A stretch of 64,000 nt of DNA. Origin: Orobanche coerulescens (Eukaryota > Streptophyta > Magnoliopsida > Lamiales > Orobanchaceae). Shown here one piece after another: positions 23,157 through 33,970 of this stretch (positions are counted from its first letter, which is position 1; every line of letters starts with the position of its first letter). The notes under the pieces are model-generated. The model saw only the letters and a program-made list of their open reading frames with translations, was not told where the DNA came from and did no database searches. The DNA is taken from assembly GCA_033398695.1 (NCBI GenBank), contig CM065801.1, positions 46,634,358 to 46,698,357 on the forward strand, written 5' to 3'. A program made the position numbers and the translations under genes.

Positions 23157-25418
23157 TGTAATACCTCCGGTATTCCATGCTTGATTACTTTGTACTGTGT
23201 GAATGTTTGGTAATGCGACATCATTTCTATTCATGTATTCCATTGAGTGCTATATAATTGTACGATGTGAATGAATCGGGGGTGACACACCTTGACGCCG
23301 TGGGACGATCGTCGGTGCGAATATGACGGTGGCCAACGTCTTGTTCCCCAATAATTGTTGACGAGTGGAAGGGATGGTCACCCCGAGATGGTTAGAATGT
23401 GGTTTGAGGTTACAAAGTTCTGTCTAACGCGTGCTATAATCCATGCCTAACGTACGCTATATTTCGATTGTTATGTACCTTAAGGCAGCTACATTACGTA
23501 CGTAACGGGTGGGTCGGTCTCCCGACCAGAATATTTCTTTTGACACGGACAGAGCTACTTTCGGCGGGCTAGAGGACAAACGAGTCAACTATTCGTTACG
23601 TACGTTATGTCCCAAATTTAACGTACGTAACACTTGGGCACATTTCGGGCAGTTAGTTCTTTACGTACGCTGTCATCAAACTGTTATGTACGTAATACAC
23701 CTTACGTACGTAACTCTCTTATCGTTAACGTACGTTATTAAAACCAAGTTTTATAAAATGACAATTCCCTTCTTCATTTACACGACCCAACATCACAAAC
23801 TACCACCCTTGGAGAAATTCCTAGCCCTATACCCGGTTCTTAAGCCTTTTAAACACTTGAATTAACATTGAGGAGGTGGATTCTTGAGCTCCGGTGAAGA
23901 TTATCCAAGTCGTTCAAGTCACTTCTCGTTTTCCTTGTAGTTCTTGTGAATCCGTCAACTATCTTCATCATTCTTCTTCCAATAAGGTAAGCCACCAATC
24001 CCTGGAGTTATATCTTCGATGTTTTCTTATTTATACTTATTAGATTGCGGGTATTGGGTAGATTTTGCTAAACTTCATAGACACTCTTGTCGGATGAAAT
24101 TGTAGTAACCGGAAATTTCGTTTCTCATATGTTTCATGCAAATCATATCCATCATACGAAATTTCACTTCAAATCGTCGCTAGGAATGTAAATTTGACGA
24201 ATCAATTATGGGGAAATTCGTAGTAATCTGTCACCGTGTGTTCCATTGTTCGTAGCCATCCTTACCTTGTGATTTTTGACACTTAACAAACTAAGGAAAA
24301 ACAATTCGATAGTATAATCAATATTGGTTGTCAAACCACCAAGTTATTGTGCAATAGAATCCATCGATTGTAGTGTTTGGAATATAGAATTGTATTAGAA
24401 AGCAAAAGATTCGATTACGCCATAATAATTCGTTGACAACCGAAGAATGATAGGATTATCTTCTTGAGTAGATCGATATACCTAATGTTAATTATAAGAT
24501 TGAACGAGATAATGGTACACAATACTTGAAAACTTAGAAACGATACTCATATCGACAATTAAAACTACACTAGGAATCCGGTTAGGAACGGGAGACTAGC
24601 TTTATTCATTATAATCCGTACGAGGTGTTAATTGGATATTTCGTGGCTAGGTTAAGCTCGAGCGGGCGTGGGAACTCCGTTATCATAAAGCACCTACTGT
24701 CGGATCACAGGCAAGTGAAATCTTGCTCGTGAATTTTCTAATGTCAATGTTATATCGTATGTGCGTACGTGCCATTCTGATAAATGCCGACGTTTGTCTT
24801 CCTCTAAAGATGTTATAAATGGGCCGATGTGTTGGGGATAAAACCTGTATGGTACCCGTGTGGAAATGTGTTAGGGGGTAAGACCCAAATTGGGCGCCTA
24901 TGTTCCGGGGTATTCCCGTGTGGATACTTCCGTGACCCTTGGTTGCGACCTTGGGGCTTATGTGATAAAGAGAGAGACAACGTCGGTTGAGTGATGAAAT
25001 ATTCCCTGTGATTACTAGATACTGTGATTGTAAAGATGTCGTATATCGTTGTTAGTAGTTGTTATTTGGTATGCATTCTCTGACCCTGGTTACCTGGTAT
25101 GACTCGTCATACCAGGTAAAATTGTTCATCATGTGCAGGACATTCCCGAGGGGTCCGGTCAGACTTGAGCGGTGTTGGAATTATCTCTAGCCGTTGCTTA
25201 AATTGGAATAAATTGTTTTCTTTGGAAAAACTTTTGTTGTGTAATAATTGGACTTCAAATTACATTTTTCCTTAAATCTTTCGATTCACGTCATGTAATC
25301 CTTGAATTTAAGGTTTTATCGCGATTTTCTTAAAATGCCTATTTTTCTAACTAGCCGTGTGGGTCCCACGTGTGATTCACGGCACTGTAATACCTCGGGA
25401 TATTTTGGGGGTGTTACA
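23157..25418 (+). mobile_element. Solo LTR inserted in the CACTA transposase
   Basis: Begins TGTAATACC and ends GGGGGTGTTACA, the same termini as the chromovirus-type LTRs in this window. It is flanked by CTATG at 23152-23156 and 25419-25423. There is no internal region, so it was left by LTR-LTR recombination. Inside it are a palindrome array (23425-23740), a TATA box (TTTATAAAA at about 23750) and an unremarkable T-rich leader. The plus orientation is taken from the ends. Confidence 0.92.
23425..23740 (+). repeat. Palindrome array TTACGTACGTAA type in solo LTR
   Basis: About ten copies or half-copies of ACGTACGTTA / TTACGTACGTAA, with some TAACGYRYGCTA forms at the left end. They are separated by 10-40 unique bases and followed directly by the TATA box. 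Confidence 0.8.
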
Positions 25419-26785
25419 CTATGTTTCAAATATATTGATGAGGTCTCATAGTGGCATGAAGGACAGGCTAGCTTACCTTTTGTGCTCCAACCCGATAAAA
25501 TTGCATATCCCGGAAAGTTACTTATCGTACATAAGAGGCTTGCATGTAGCTTAAATGTTTTGTCTACCCTTGCATCATAAGTTTCTATTCCAACATCCCA
25601 TAATTCTTTCAACTCTCCAATTAACGTTTGCATATACACATCGATTTCATTACCAAGATAAATAGGGCCAGGGATTAAGGTTGAAAGAATTAGATTTTCT
25701 TGTTTCATGATTAACCAGGGGGGAAGGTTGTAATTTACCAGACAATCGGCAGTGTCTTGAGAAATATTCATTGATCGATAAGGATTAAATTCGTCTGCAG
25801 CTAAACCTAACCTAACATTTCGTATTTCTGCCGCGAATTCAGGATATTTGGTATCCATCGACTTCCAACCCTGTCCATCAGCTGGATGCCTCAACCTGCC
25901 ATCCTTCTTTCGTGCTAAAGCATGCCATGTCATTGAGTTGGAGAAATCAGAGCTCAAGAACATTCTTTGCAGCCTTGGCTTTAAAGGAAAATATCTCATC
26001 ACTTTAGCAGGGATTTTATGTTCCTTCGACAAATTTGCTTTCGAATTAGGCTTATTCTTATCTTCAACTACTTTCCATCTTGATGTTCCACACTTTTTGC
26101 AAATATCCAGGCCCTCACTTTCAGCCCAAAATAGCATGCAGTCATTTGGACATGCATGTATCTTTTGGTAATCAAGACCTAAGTCTTTAATCATACCCTT
26201 TGCCACATTAAAAGATGACGGCAGATTTGCATTGGGAAAAACCTCCTTTATCAACTCAAGCAAATCGCTAAATTTCGACTCGCTAAATCCATGAATGCAC
26301 TTTAGTTGGTAAAGCCTAACTACGAAACTTAATCGAGTAAATTTTTTACACTCGGGATATAAAGGCTGCCCACCCTCCTTAACAAGCCTATAAAATTTCC
26401 TTGCATCATCATTCAATCCATTTCTATGTCCATGTTCACTAGCATCATTAGCATTCCCATATTTATTATGTATCATGGCCTCGAACTCATCTCCTAAACC
26501 CATACCTATATTAGTATCCATCTCATCGGCAACTCTGTCTATCTTAAGGTTTGAGACCTGGTAAATCCATTGAACAGAATGGGGACAAAGACCATTGCAT
26601 ACAAGATGCTCATGTATACCCTTGGCACCACTCCAGAACACATTACTACATATTTTACAAGGGCACTTCAACTTATTTCCTACGGCATATTTGGAAAATG
26701 TTTTGGTAACAAAATCTTACACCCCCTTCCTATATTTATCAGTGTACTTTGGAAGTGAGATCCATTTCTCTCCTTCAACATCCAT

Positions 26786-27749
26786 TTTCTGCATCAACAT
26801 TGTTCAAAAAAATAACACAGCACATCAAAAAAGACCTAAGCATATCATTGTTACAGAGACAAGACTGGGCAGATTAATTAATATGTTATTACTAAAAATT
26901 CAACATATTATAGCACATTATTACATACAAGAACAGAGCACAAACACAAACTTACAGAGACAATATAAAACTAACACAAAATTAACATAAAATATTCCCA
27001 AAATTAAAACACAATTCCACTAATTAACAGAAAATATTCCCACTAATAAACACCAAATTACGACAAAATTAGTACAAAATACAATAATATTAACATAAAA
27101 TTCCCACAATTAAAAAACCCGATTATTTGCACATAGCTGCTAATAAAAAAACGATTTGAGATCGGAAAGGGCGGCTACCTTGTTCTCCTCTGTTGGAAGA
27201 GTAGTTGTTCCTTGTTCTTGTAGCTTCTCCCAGCCCGTACTCCAAAAAGTTAGGTCGTTTACTTTGGAGTTCTTTCTCTCTTCGCAGCGGGTCTGCTTCG
27301 GCCTATCCTCCCGCAAGATTTTTTTGGTTTCAATTTTTGTTGATTGTAGGAAGATAACGAGATAGGAGGAATATAACGAGCCCTAGTTTGTCAAAGAACG
27401 AGATAGGAGGAAGATGAGACTCTTGAATTATTGACACCCTTAGTTTTTAGTTTTGTGTAATAAAAATTTTGGTCCCAAATTATTTGGTGCAAATTTTTGC
27501 CCGCCCTAAACTCCCGCCTGCAAATTTGGCTCAAGTTGAACAAAATTGTTACGTGTATTCTAACACTTTTGTAATGTATTGAAATAGTTCTAAAAATTTC
27601 AAAATGATTCTTAGGTTTGCAACACTTTCTCATTTTATACAACACTTTTTAAAAATAATGCAATAGATTAGCAAATTTCTTATCTATAGCAACACTTTAT
27701 GCAACACAAACATGTAATGGGCTTGCAATAGGTCATATATGGTGTAGTA
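26786..27749. other. CACTA right end: tnpD leader, subterminal repeats and right TIR
   Basis: No ORF of interest. A C/T-rich and G-containing stretch at 27160-27370 is the likely promoter-proximal leader of the minus-strand tnpD-like gene. GCAACACTTT / TTGCAAC motifs cluster at about 27600-27720. The right TIR is 27719-27749. Confidence 0.65.
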
Positions 27750-28315
27750 TTTGTCGGTGTTCGCCATCAAACGACCCGATAGAAATGATTGTGAATGTTC
27801 TAAACCTTTTTCCGCGATCTTTTAGAGAATTACCCCATCAAAGGTATTAGCCAGTCGATTGTTAGTAGAGATTTGTCCCCATCAAAGGAGTGTCTCTTAT
27901 TTTCGATAAAAACAATCGTGATTTTTAGAATTACCGCCATCAAATGGATTTATTTTAATCGTGAGAAATCGATAATTCCAAACCTTAATTATTTGAGTAT
28001 CGGAACTAATAATTGATTACGTGTGTGTCGGTGATTCTAAACTCCCATATCATTCTCATAATTGTAATCTCTGAATTATCCAACCATTAATTCGGTGTTA
28101 TTAACGTTTCGTGTATTTAAATTTTCCGTGTTTGTGATTGTAATCCTATCAAATCAATGATGTTTTATTTTACTTTACTTTTGTCAATTCAACTATTTTC
28201 CAAACATTATTGAATTTCAAACTGTTTCCAACTCCTTGTGAGATCGACCCCGGAGTTACTTGTCGCTACCTACAAAAGCGATTCGTACACTTGCGAGTAT
28301 TTAATTTGTTCATCA
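27750..28315 (+). repeat. Athila-like 3' LTR, right part
   Basis: Resumes at the TTT duplication and matches 5 prime LTR positions from about 5510 to 6066. It ends TTCATCA, followed by the GCTAG duplication. Confidence 0.9.
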
Positions 28316-28320
28316 GCTAG

Positions 28321-28760
28321 CGTTGGATCTTAGCGCACGCTAACGTCCGGGCTTAGCAGAGAAAATAGCTAATTATGCCCTCTGGACTAGCAGTTAGCGC
28401 ACGCTAGGCAGTAGCTAGCGCACGCTATTTGAATTCAGTAGCGCGCGCGAACATCGCCCGTAGCGCACGCTAATGAGCTGAGTCGGCAGAGGCAGTGAGG
28501 TATTTCTACTTTCTAGACTAACAGGTAACGCACGCTAGGCCTTAGTCAACGCATGCTATAGGTGTTGCGTAGCGCGCGCTAGTGCCCAGATGTAGCGCAC
28601 GCTAGCGGGTTTGGGCAGTGAGTGGGAATTTTTGCAGGATACCAGTTAGCGCACGCTAAGGTGTGGTAGCGCTCGCTAACATCTTAGGACAGAAGCCACT
28701 GGACTACCGGGTGACCCCGTTAGCGCACGCTAACCCTGAATTTTAGCGCGCGTTAACCTG
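28321..28760 (+). repeat. Palindrome array TAGCGCACGCTA type in chromovirus LTR
   Basis: About 13 copies of TTAGCGCACGCTAA or close variants (TAGCGCGCGCTAG, CAACGCATGCTAT), 15-50 bases apart; two more precede the Athila insertion at 4270-4307. Arms TAGCG/CGCTA pair around a CA centre. Confidence 0.9.
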
Positions 28761-28764
28761 ACAT

Positions 28765-28776
28765 GGTATATAAGGG
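28765..28776 (+). promoter_or_regulatory. TATA box of chromovirus 3' LTR
   Basis: GGTATATAAGG follows the last palindrome by about ten bases; the leader GCAGCCAACCACTGCTC follows. Confidence 0.65.
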
Positions 28777-29387
28777 GCAGCCAACCACTGCTCTCGTCAT
28801 TTTGCAACCTTTTCACTCATTTCCGATGGGAGAGCATGGGAGAGGGCGATTTGGGGCGATTTGAGGCGGTCCTTCTTCAACTATCATCATCTTTGGTTGA
28901 ATAACAAAGATTACACAACATCTAATTCGTTTCTATCTTCCAAATCAAGGTAAATTCCTTAGAACCCTAGTTTTGGAAATTTTTGGGGATTTTCTTAGAT
29001 TCGCCACATTTATCCGTTTTGGAGCTTGTGATCTTTGAGACTATGATGTATCTACCCCGTACCCACGTTTGCGCTACGATTATATGGGTTGCTTTGTACC
29101 TTGTTCGTACTTGAGAGGTTTTGGGTGATTTTCAAACATCTAGATGATTATCCTTGTAGTGTCGTGAATCGTAGGTGGGTTTCGGGAGTTTGTTCGTGTG
29201 ATTTGAGTATGGATTATTGATTATCGTATTCCTTACGAATAGTTTAGGTGCTGGAAGTGCGTTCTTGGACCTACCAAACTTATACTCTTTTCCTACCGAT
29301 TCTCGATGTCTCAAAGGCAAGTATATGTTTATGATTGTACGTTCTCAACTTTGAAAGTAAGGTATATGAATTGTATGATGGTATATA

Positions 29388-29530
29388 TCCACTTTGGGAC
29401 GGACCGACGGGTCCTCTGAGGGTTCCGTATCCTCTGGTGCGGTTCCGTGGATATTTTGGGTTAACCACTCTGGGACGGACCGACGGGTCCTCTGAGGTTT
29501 CCGTAGCCTCTGGTGCGGTTCCGCGGTTAA
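29388..29530 (+). repeat. Tandem duplication in chromovirus LTR
   Basis: Two units of about 75 bases begin CACTYTGGGACGGACCGACG and are GC-rich. One diverged unit is in each LTR of family A (near 35260 and 41520). Confidence 0.85.
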
Positions 29531-30085
29531 TCATGTATGTATTGAATGTGATGCTATGAGATTTAGTTATTGCGAAATACTAGTCTTGAGTTGATGAGAT
29601 GATGATTACATTTACTTTATTGTCGAGAAGTATTATATTTCATATTCGATACACTTGTACTAAATATTCGACGGCTAACCCCATTATGGGGGAAATACCT
29701 TTCATGGATTTCAGGAGCCAGAAGAGCGGATAGGCATGTACTGGGTCGGCATGAAGATGATGGGCAAGTGTGATATTATGTTTTGTCACCGGTTATGTTT
29801 TGTATTTCCTCCATTCAATGATGTTGTACTTGAATGGTTTTTGAGTACTCGAGTACTGTTTTCGGTTTCCTTAATGTTTCAGCCTGCATTGCCATGGTTT
29901 TGATCCGTGATGTGTTGTATTCGGATTTATTGGATATTGTTTTGAATACCATTTTATTGTTTTCCATTTGATTGTGATTGGACCCTATCAGTCAAAGTTC
30001 ATAGTTCCGCGTGTAAATAACCTTGTGGGTCCCTCGGCGGGTCTCATAGCGCTGTAATATATCCTAAATAACTTGGGAGTGTTAC

Positions 30086-31142
30086 AGTTCGGCCTTCATT
30101 TGCTGACAAACTAAACACTTCTCCAGGAATGAACTAATATCACGTTTCATACCTCTTCACCAAAAGAACTTCTTCAGATCTTGGTAAATCTGTGTACCTC
30201 CTGGATAAGCTGTATATGGCGCACTATGCCCCTCCTCAAGAATCTCCTTCCTAAGGGTCTTGTCCTTAAGAACGCAAACTCTCCCATGATACGTTAATAT
30301 ATCATCTATCGAAATCGCAAAACCCTCTATATCTCCAACTTGTTCTTGACCTCTCATCTTGCATAAGAACTTATCATGAAGTTGAGTCTCCTTGATCTTA
30401 TCCTTCAAATTTAGTTGTAGGGTCGGCGATGCCAAAATAACCTTTGCACACTTTGGAGGCTCAACGACCTCAATCCTCAAACTAGATAACTCTTTGATCT
30501 ACTTCTCCAGATTGGTGAGCAAGCAAGCCCATCCACATCTCGACTTCCAGCTCAAGGCATCAGCTACTACATTTGCCTTGCCATAATGATTCCAACCATC
30601 TATTTTGTCTCACGTTCAACTCTCTTTGTAAAATATACTTTAGATTTTTATGGTCCATGTATATCTCACACTTACCTCCATAGAGATTGTGACTCCAAAT
30701 TTTCAACGCCTGCACCACTGCTGTTAATTCTAAATCATACATCGGGTAATTCAACATATGGCTTAAGCTACCTTGATGCGTAGGACACCACCTCACCTGG
30801 TTGCATCAACATGCAACCTATCCCCTGTTTCAAAGCATCACTATAAATGACAAAGTCCTTGATCGGGTCAGGAATCATTAATTTGGTGCAAATGTTAGCC
30901 TCCTCTCTTGGAAAGTCTCCTCGCACTTCTCATTCCGTTCAAACTTAATACGTTTTCAAATTAACTGAGTTATAGGCGTGGCTGTTTTCTAGAATCCTTC
31001 TATAAATCTTCGGTAATAGCCATCCAAGTTCAGAAAAATAAGAATTTTGTTCACATTCTTGGGTACGTCCCAATTACTAACTGCCTCAACCTTGTCGTGA
31101 TCTATCTCAATTTCCTTAGAAGTCACCATGTGACCAAGAAAT
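30086..31142 (-). pseudogene. Level-0 Ty3/gypsy pol, C-terminal part (RT end, RNase H, integrase zinc finger)
   Basis: Read on the minus strand from 31137 to 30086. The RT connection includes LGYYRRF-like DGYYRRFIEGF near 30995-31025. RNase H shows FVIYSDALKQGIGCMLMQ near 30860-30805 and YPMYDLELTAVVQALKIW near 30750-30695. The integrase zinc region has HSAPYTAYPGGTQIYQDLKK near 30225-30165 and CLVCQQMK near 30115-30090. Stops and frame changes are frequent. The integrase is cut at 30085 by the chromovirus; the RT side is cut by the three-LTR element at 31143. This is the oldest recognisable layer in the middle of the window. Confidence 0.85.
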
Positions 31143-31402
31143 TGTAATATCAGGAATTTCTACTACTATTGTTTAATGTTATTTTATCCGAGTTATGTTG
31201 TACAGCGTGAAATCTGTTCAGTATGGATAAAATAAATGAAGGACTAAGATGTCAGTATTGGTATAATTGTCGTATTTGGTCGACAATTGTATTTGAGGAT
31301 ATAATGTGTTGAGTAATGTATATTTGATATGCCGTATGTTCGTATTTGATATGTCGAGATGTTGGACGAGGACAGCTGAAAATGGCTAAGTGTAGCATTA
31401 TT

Positions 31403-31915
31403 AGCACACACTAATAATCATGAGTAGCGCACGCTATCGTGCAGGTTTAGCGCACGCTACGGATATAAGATAACGCACACTAATGCAGTCTGATCGGAAG
31501 GAATCTACGCATGGACCAGACCACTTTCAGCGCACGTTCTGATAAGTCAACGGATGTTGTAATGTAGTGTTAGCGCACGCTAATGCATGTTGATTAGCGC
31601 ACGCTAACTGTATATCGGTCAACAGGGAATCTTGGCTTTATTGGTTGCTTTCAGCATGTGGGGTCACGAGCATCTTCGTGGTAGGTGTAGACTGTAGCAA
31701 GTCAACTCGTATTAGCGCACGCTAAATGTAAGGACTTGCGTACGCTAGACAGTGTAAGTTACGTACGCTAATGCATTGGAATTACGTACGTAAGCACATG
31801 TACAAAGCCAGACAGTAGCCTCTGGACTGCGATAGCGCACGCTAACAAAGTCAGTTAGCGCACGCTAAGGCTGTTGCACACGCTAAACATAAGGTTTAGC
31901 GCACGCTAGTAATAT
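31403..31915 (+). repeat. Palindrome array in LTR 1 (TAGCGCACGCTA with TTACGTACGTAA forms)
   Basis: About a dozen copies of TTAGCGCACGCTAA plus hybrid TTACGTACGCTAA and pure TTACGTACGTAA near 31750-31795. The TATA box TTTATAAAAAGGG starts three bases after the end. Counterparts are at 45808-46312 and 51893-52380. Confidence 0.9.
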
Positions 31916-31917
31916 AC

Positions 31918-31930
31918 TTTATAAAAAGGG
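31918..31930 (+). promoter_or_regulatory. TATA box of LTR 1
   Basis: TTTATAAAAAGGG directly after the palindrome array; copies are at about 46320-46331 and 52388-52400 in LTRs 2 and 3. Confidence 0.65.
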
Positions 31931-33508
31931 ACAGAAGGGTGTTATGAAGCATTTCGTCCATTCCTTCCTTGCAACCGAGAGAGAGAGTTTTTAGAGAGAG
32001 GTTTGAGGTCCCAAACACTGAGAGATGATGATCTTTAACAAGATTAAGATGGAGAGCATGGATTCAAGCCTTGTTCTTCAAGTTATTCATGATTCTTGGA
32101 ATGGAGTCAAGTGTTCTTATTCTTGGTTCATCCAATCCATGTAATTTTCGTATCCTCTTGATGATGGTTCGTTTTTCTTGGATGATTACATGTGAGGAGC
32201 ATGTTGGATAATCAGATGATGATGTTATATGAGATTCAATGGAATTTTGATAAGAGTTTGGGATGTTAGTTAAGATTCTTCATACTATAAGAATGTTGAT
32301 TCATTTAACCCGATATAAGATGGATTTCTGAATCTTGGTAATTATATTGGTCGATTTAGATGAGATTAATCATGATACTAGGTTGAATTCCAGATTGAGT
32401 ATGATATGATCCTTGTTATCGAGTCGGTTTGACTGTTGATGTTATTATTGATATATGGACATTGATATGATCCTTGTGATAGTTATGGTGTCGTTTATCT
32501 TCAAGAGATATGGAGATTTATGTCTCTCTTCATTCGGATTCATAGTCGCAAGATGTTAGTCGATGCTTGGAATGCATGCCACTGTACAGCATTAGCGCAC
32601 GCTAAGCTTACGGGCTAGCGCACGCTAACGGGGGCTACTTAGCGCATGCTACGTTATGCGTTTAACGTGCGCTAAGTAGGCAGACATTGTAGTATTTTTG
32701 TGTTGTGATTATGAATTCGTGATGGTTTGATTTGATTTGTTCTGACTGCGTTTATTGGAGGTTTTGTTGAACAGTTGAGTTCGATTGGTTAGTTTTGTCG
32801 GTTTTTGATTGTTATCGGATATGTGTTATCTGATTACTTCGATAGGTTGAGATTATTGATCGGTGATTATAACCGGATGTTGCGGTCGTGTTCGAGTATG
32901 TCCGTTGTGTTGCTTTTGATCGGGGCTGAGGAGCTCGTAGACAAAGGCAATGTGTTCGGTAGCAGTTTCGTGGTATCGCTATCGAGGCAAGTTATTACTT
33001 GCTCAGTTATAATGTTTAATGAATGGTTTCAATTTCATTTCATTTATAATGCATATAGCAATGATTATTACTGCAAATTCTGGAGATTTGGATTATGTGT
33101 TGTCTTTCCGATTCTGGGAGTTAAATCGTAAGGTTATGACTCATTTCGGTTATTGGCATATTCGGGTATCGAGGTTACATTATGGTAAAGACGAGGATAT
33201 GAGTATCTGTAGTCCATGGTACGTTTGGATCGCCGAGCATTGCGGATAATCATCGGTGATGGTTTGATATCGAGATTTCTCCCGAAGGACTCGGGCAAGT
33301 ATCTTATATCGATTTAGTTAGTGTTAGTGATTTGATCATGCAGGTTGTCATTCATGTTGCTGAAGATGAGGTCGTCCTAGTTGTGACATCATAGTGTCGT
33401 TCATGTTTTGATTCATATGTTGTTCATGTTGATGAACATATTGATTTGCATATGTGTATGCATAATTGCATTGTTATGTTGTAAATGATCCGAAGGGATC
33501 ATGAGGAT

Positions 33509-33672
33509 CTATGCTGAGGGCGCTGGATCGGATGTCCACCATGCGTTGGTTCGACGAGATCATCATGGGGATCTATGCTGAGGGAGCTGGATCGTTGGAC
33601 AGGTTTTCCACCATGCGTTGGTTCGACGGGATCATCATGGGGATCTATGCTGAGGGCGCTGGATCGTTGGAT
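33509..33672 (+). repeat. Tandem repeat of about 64-74 bases in LTR 1
   Basis: Units start GGATCTATGCTGAGGGCGCT and contain CCACCATGCGTTGGTTCGAC. There are 2.5 units here, a single further half unit at about 33788, the same arrangement at about 47909-48072 and 53976-54139, and reversed in the minus-strand LTR near 61140-61280. Confidence 0.85.
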
Positions 33673-33970
33673 TACCAGTATTGTGTTGATGGAATCTTGT
33701 GAATTCGCATCATTGATTTTATCATGTGGTTGTTCATGTGTGTATTGTTGGTTATCCACCTTATGATGATCTGATAGGATCATCAAGGGGATCTATGCTG
33801 AGGGCACTGGATCGTCGGATTTCCATTGAGTATACATCATTGTTATTGTTGTGATCATATTGACGTTGTCATATGAGTATGCATTTGTCGGTCTTGTGTT
33901 AGGACCATGTCCGTTTTGCATTGATCTGATCTCGGATTAGACTGATATGATTGTCGTGGCACTTCATATC

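Larger units (their letters stand above)
21155..26785 (-). pseudogene. tnpD-like CACTA transposase, interrupted by a solo LTR
   Basis: The start ATG is at 26785 (MDVEGEKWISLPKYTDKY). Domains in order: transposase-associated N-terminal domain (CPCKICSNVFWSGAKGIHEH near 26665-26605), transposase_21-like catalytic region (26200-25419, continuing at 23156), a DUF4218-like region (about 22980-22100, HNLDVMHIEKNICDKILGTL) and a DUF4216-like region (about 21830-21330). The solo LTR splits the codons of the KHS-KKVVYLNHRKFLP stretch; removing it and one CTATG restores the frame. TAA stops occur after RKGV near the start, after NGDV near 23060 and before KRRTHTTEF near 21834. A frame change lies near 21340. 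The protein would cut and join the CACTA ends. Confidence 0.85.
17038..27749 (-). mobile_element. CACTA (En/Spm-type) DNA transposon, about 10.7 kb
   Basis: The left end reads CACTACACCATATATGACC. The right end is its inverse over about 31 bases, with a single change in the outermost base (GTAGTA instead of GTAGTG). The 3-bp duplication TTT flanks it (17035-17037 and 27750-27752). Comparison with the uninterrupted 5' LTR near 5500 confirms the insertion point. Two genes, tnpD-like and tnpA-like, are both on the minus strand, as in plant En/Spm elements. A solo LTR sits in the tnpD-like gene. Confidence 0.93.
4308..28315 (+). mobile_element. Athila-like Ty3/gypsy element with third ORF, carrying a CACTA insertion
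   Basis: Seen: LTRs start with TGATGAGTCGATTC at 4308 and 15808 and end in TCA at 6066 and 28315. The element is flanked by the perfect 5-bp duplication GCTAG (4303-4307 and 28316-28320). The PBS is TGGCGCCGTTGCCGGGGA. Gag, protease, RT, RNase H and integrase run from 6206 to 11775, and a third ORF follows at 12832-14231 before the 3' LTR. Known: this PBS, the DLGA-type protease site and an extra ORF after integrase are typical of the Athila lineage. Without the CACTA element it is about 13.3 kb. All ORFs carry stops or frameshifts. Confidence 0.9.
1..30085 (+). mobile_element. Ty3/gypsy chromovirus (Tekay/Del-like), left end outside window, interrupted
   Basis: Seen: gag zinc knuckles, protease, RT, RNase H, integrase and a C-terminal chromodomain follow each other from 1 to 4092. 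A purine tract and an LTR beginning TGTAATACCC at 4128 come next. The LTR stops at 4307, where an Athila-like element is inserted, resumes at 28321 after the GCTAG duplication, and ends with GTGTTACA at 30085. Beyond 30085 the sequence changes to a minus-strand integrase, which shows that this element landed in an older gypsy copy. Known: an integrase followed by a chromodomain defines chromoviruses, and this order and LTR end style fit the Tekay/Del clade. The 5' LTR, PBS and start of gag lie left of the window. The clade name is inference from domain order and termini. Confidence 0.9.
28316..30085 (+). mobile_element. Chromovirus 3' LTR, right fragment
   Basis: Continues the LTR begun at 4128. 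It contains the main palindrome array (28321-28760), a TATA box at about 28766, a leader and a T-rich R/U5, and ends GTGTTACA. The first five bases are the duplicated GCTAG. From about 29320 onwards the sequence is clearly related to 35180-35990 and 41440-42257 (the shared stretch includes CGGCATGAAGATGATGGGCA), so this U5-side sequence is shared with non-autonomous family A. Confidence 0.92.
31143..33970 (+). repeat. LTR 1 of three-LTR element, left part
   Basis: Starts TGTAATATC and is interrupted at the ATATC target (33966-33970) by family A; it continues at 42263. It contains the main palindrome array, a TATA box at 31918, a leader with GAGAGAGAG, a second small palindrome cluster (about 32590-32670) and a tandem unit at about 33509-33672. 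Open frames of about 60-108 codons here recur in LTR 2 and LTR 3 only because the LTRs are copies. Confidence 0.92.

Noticed and set aside
23061..23243. 60-codon minus-strand frame starting MEYMNRNDVALPN as a transposase exon start
   Set aside because: Its first part is LTR sequence; only the portion up to 23156 belongs to the transposase.
28321..28760. CRISPR-like or satellite array
   Set aside because: Copies are 12-14 bases, imperfect, irregularly spaced and placed before a TATA box in an LTR; not a CRISPR and not a tandem satellite.
32805..33249. Open frames of 108 and 76 codons recurring at 47205-47649 and 53272-53716
   Set aside because: They lie in LTRs 1-3 and are alike only because the LTRs are copies; composition and lack of any known domain argue against coding.
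33499..33786. 95-codon minus-strand frame rich in QRSSALSIDPHDD repeats, also at 47899 and 53966
   Set aside because: It reads through the short tandem repeat of the LTR; a repeat artefact.
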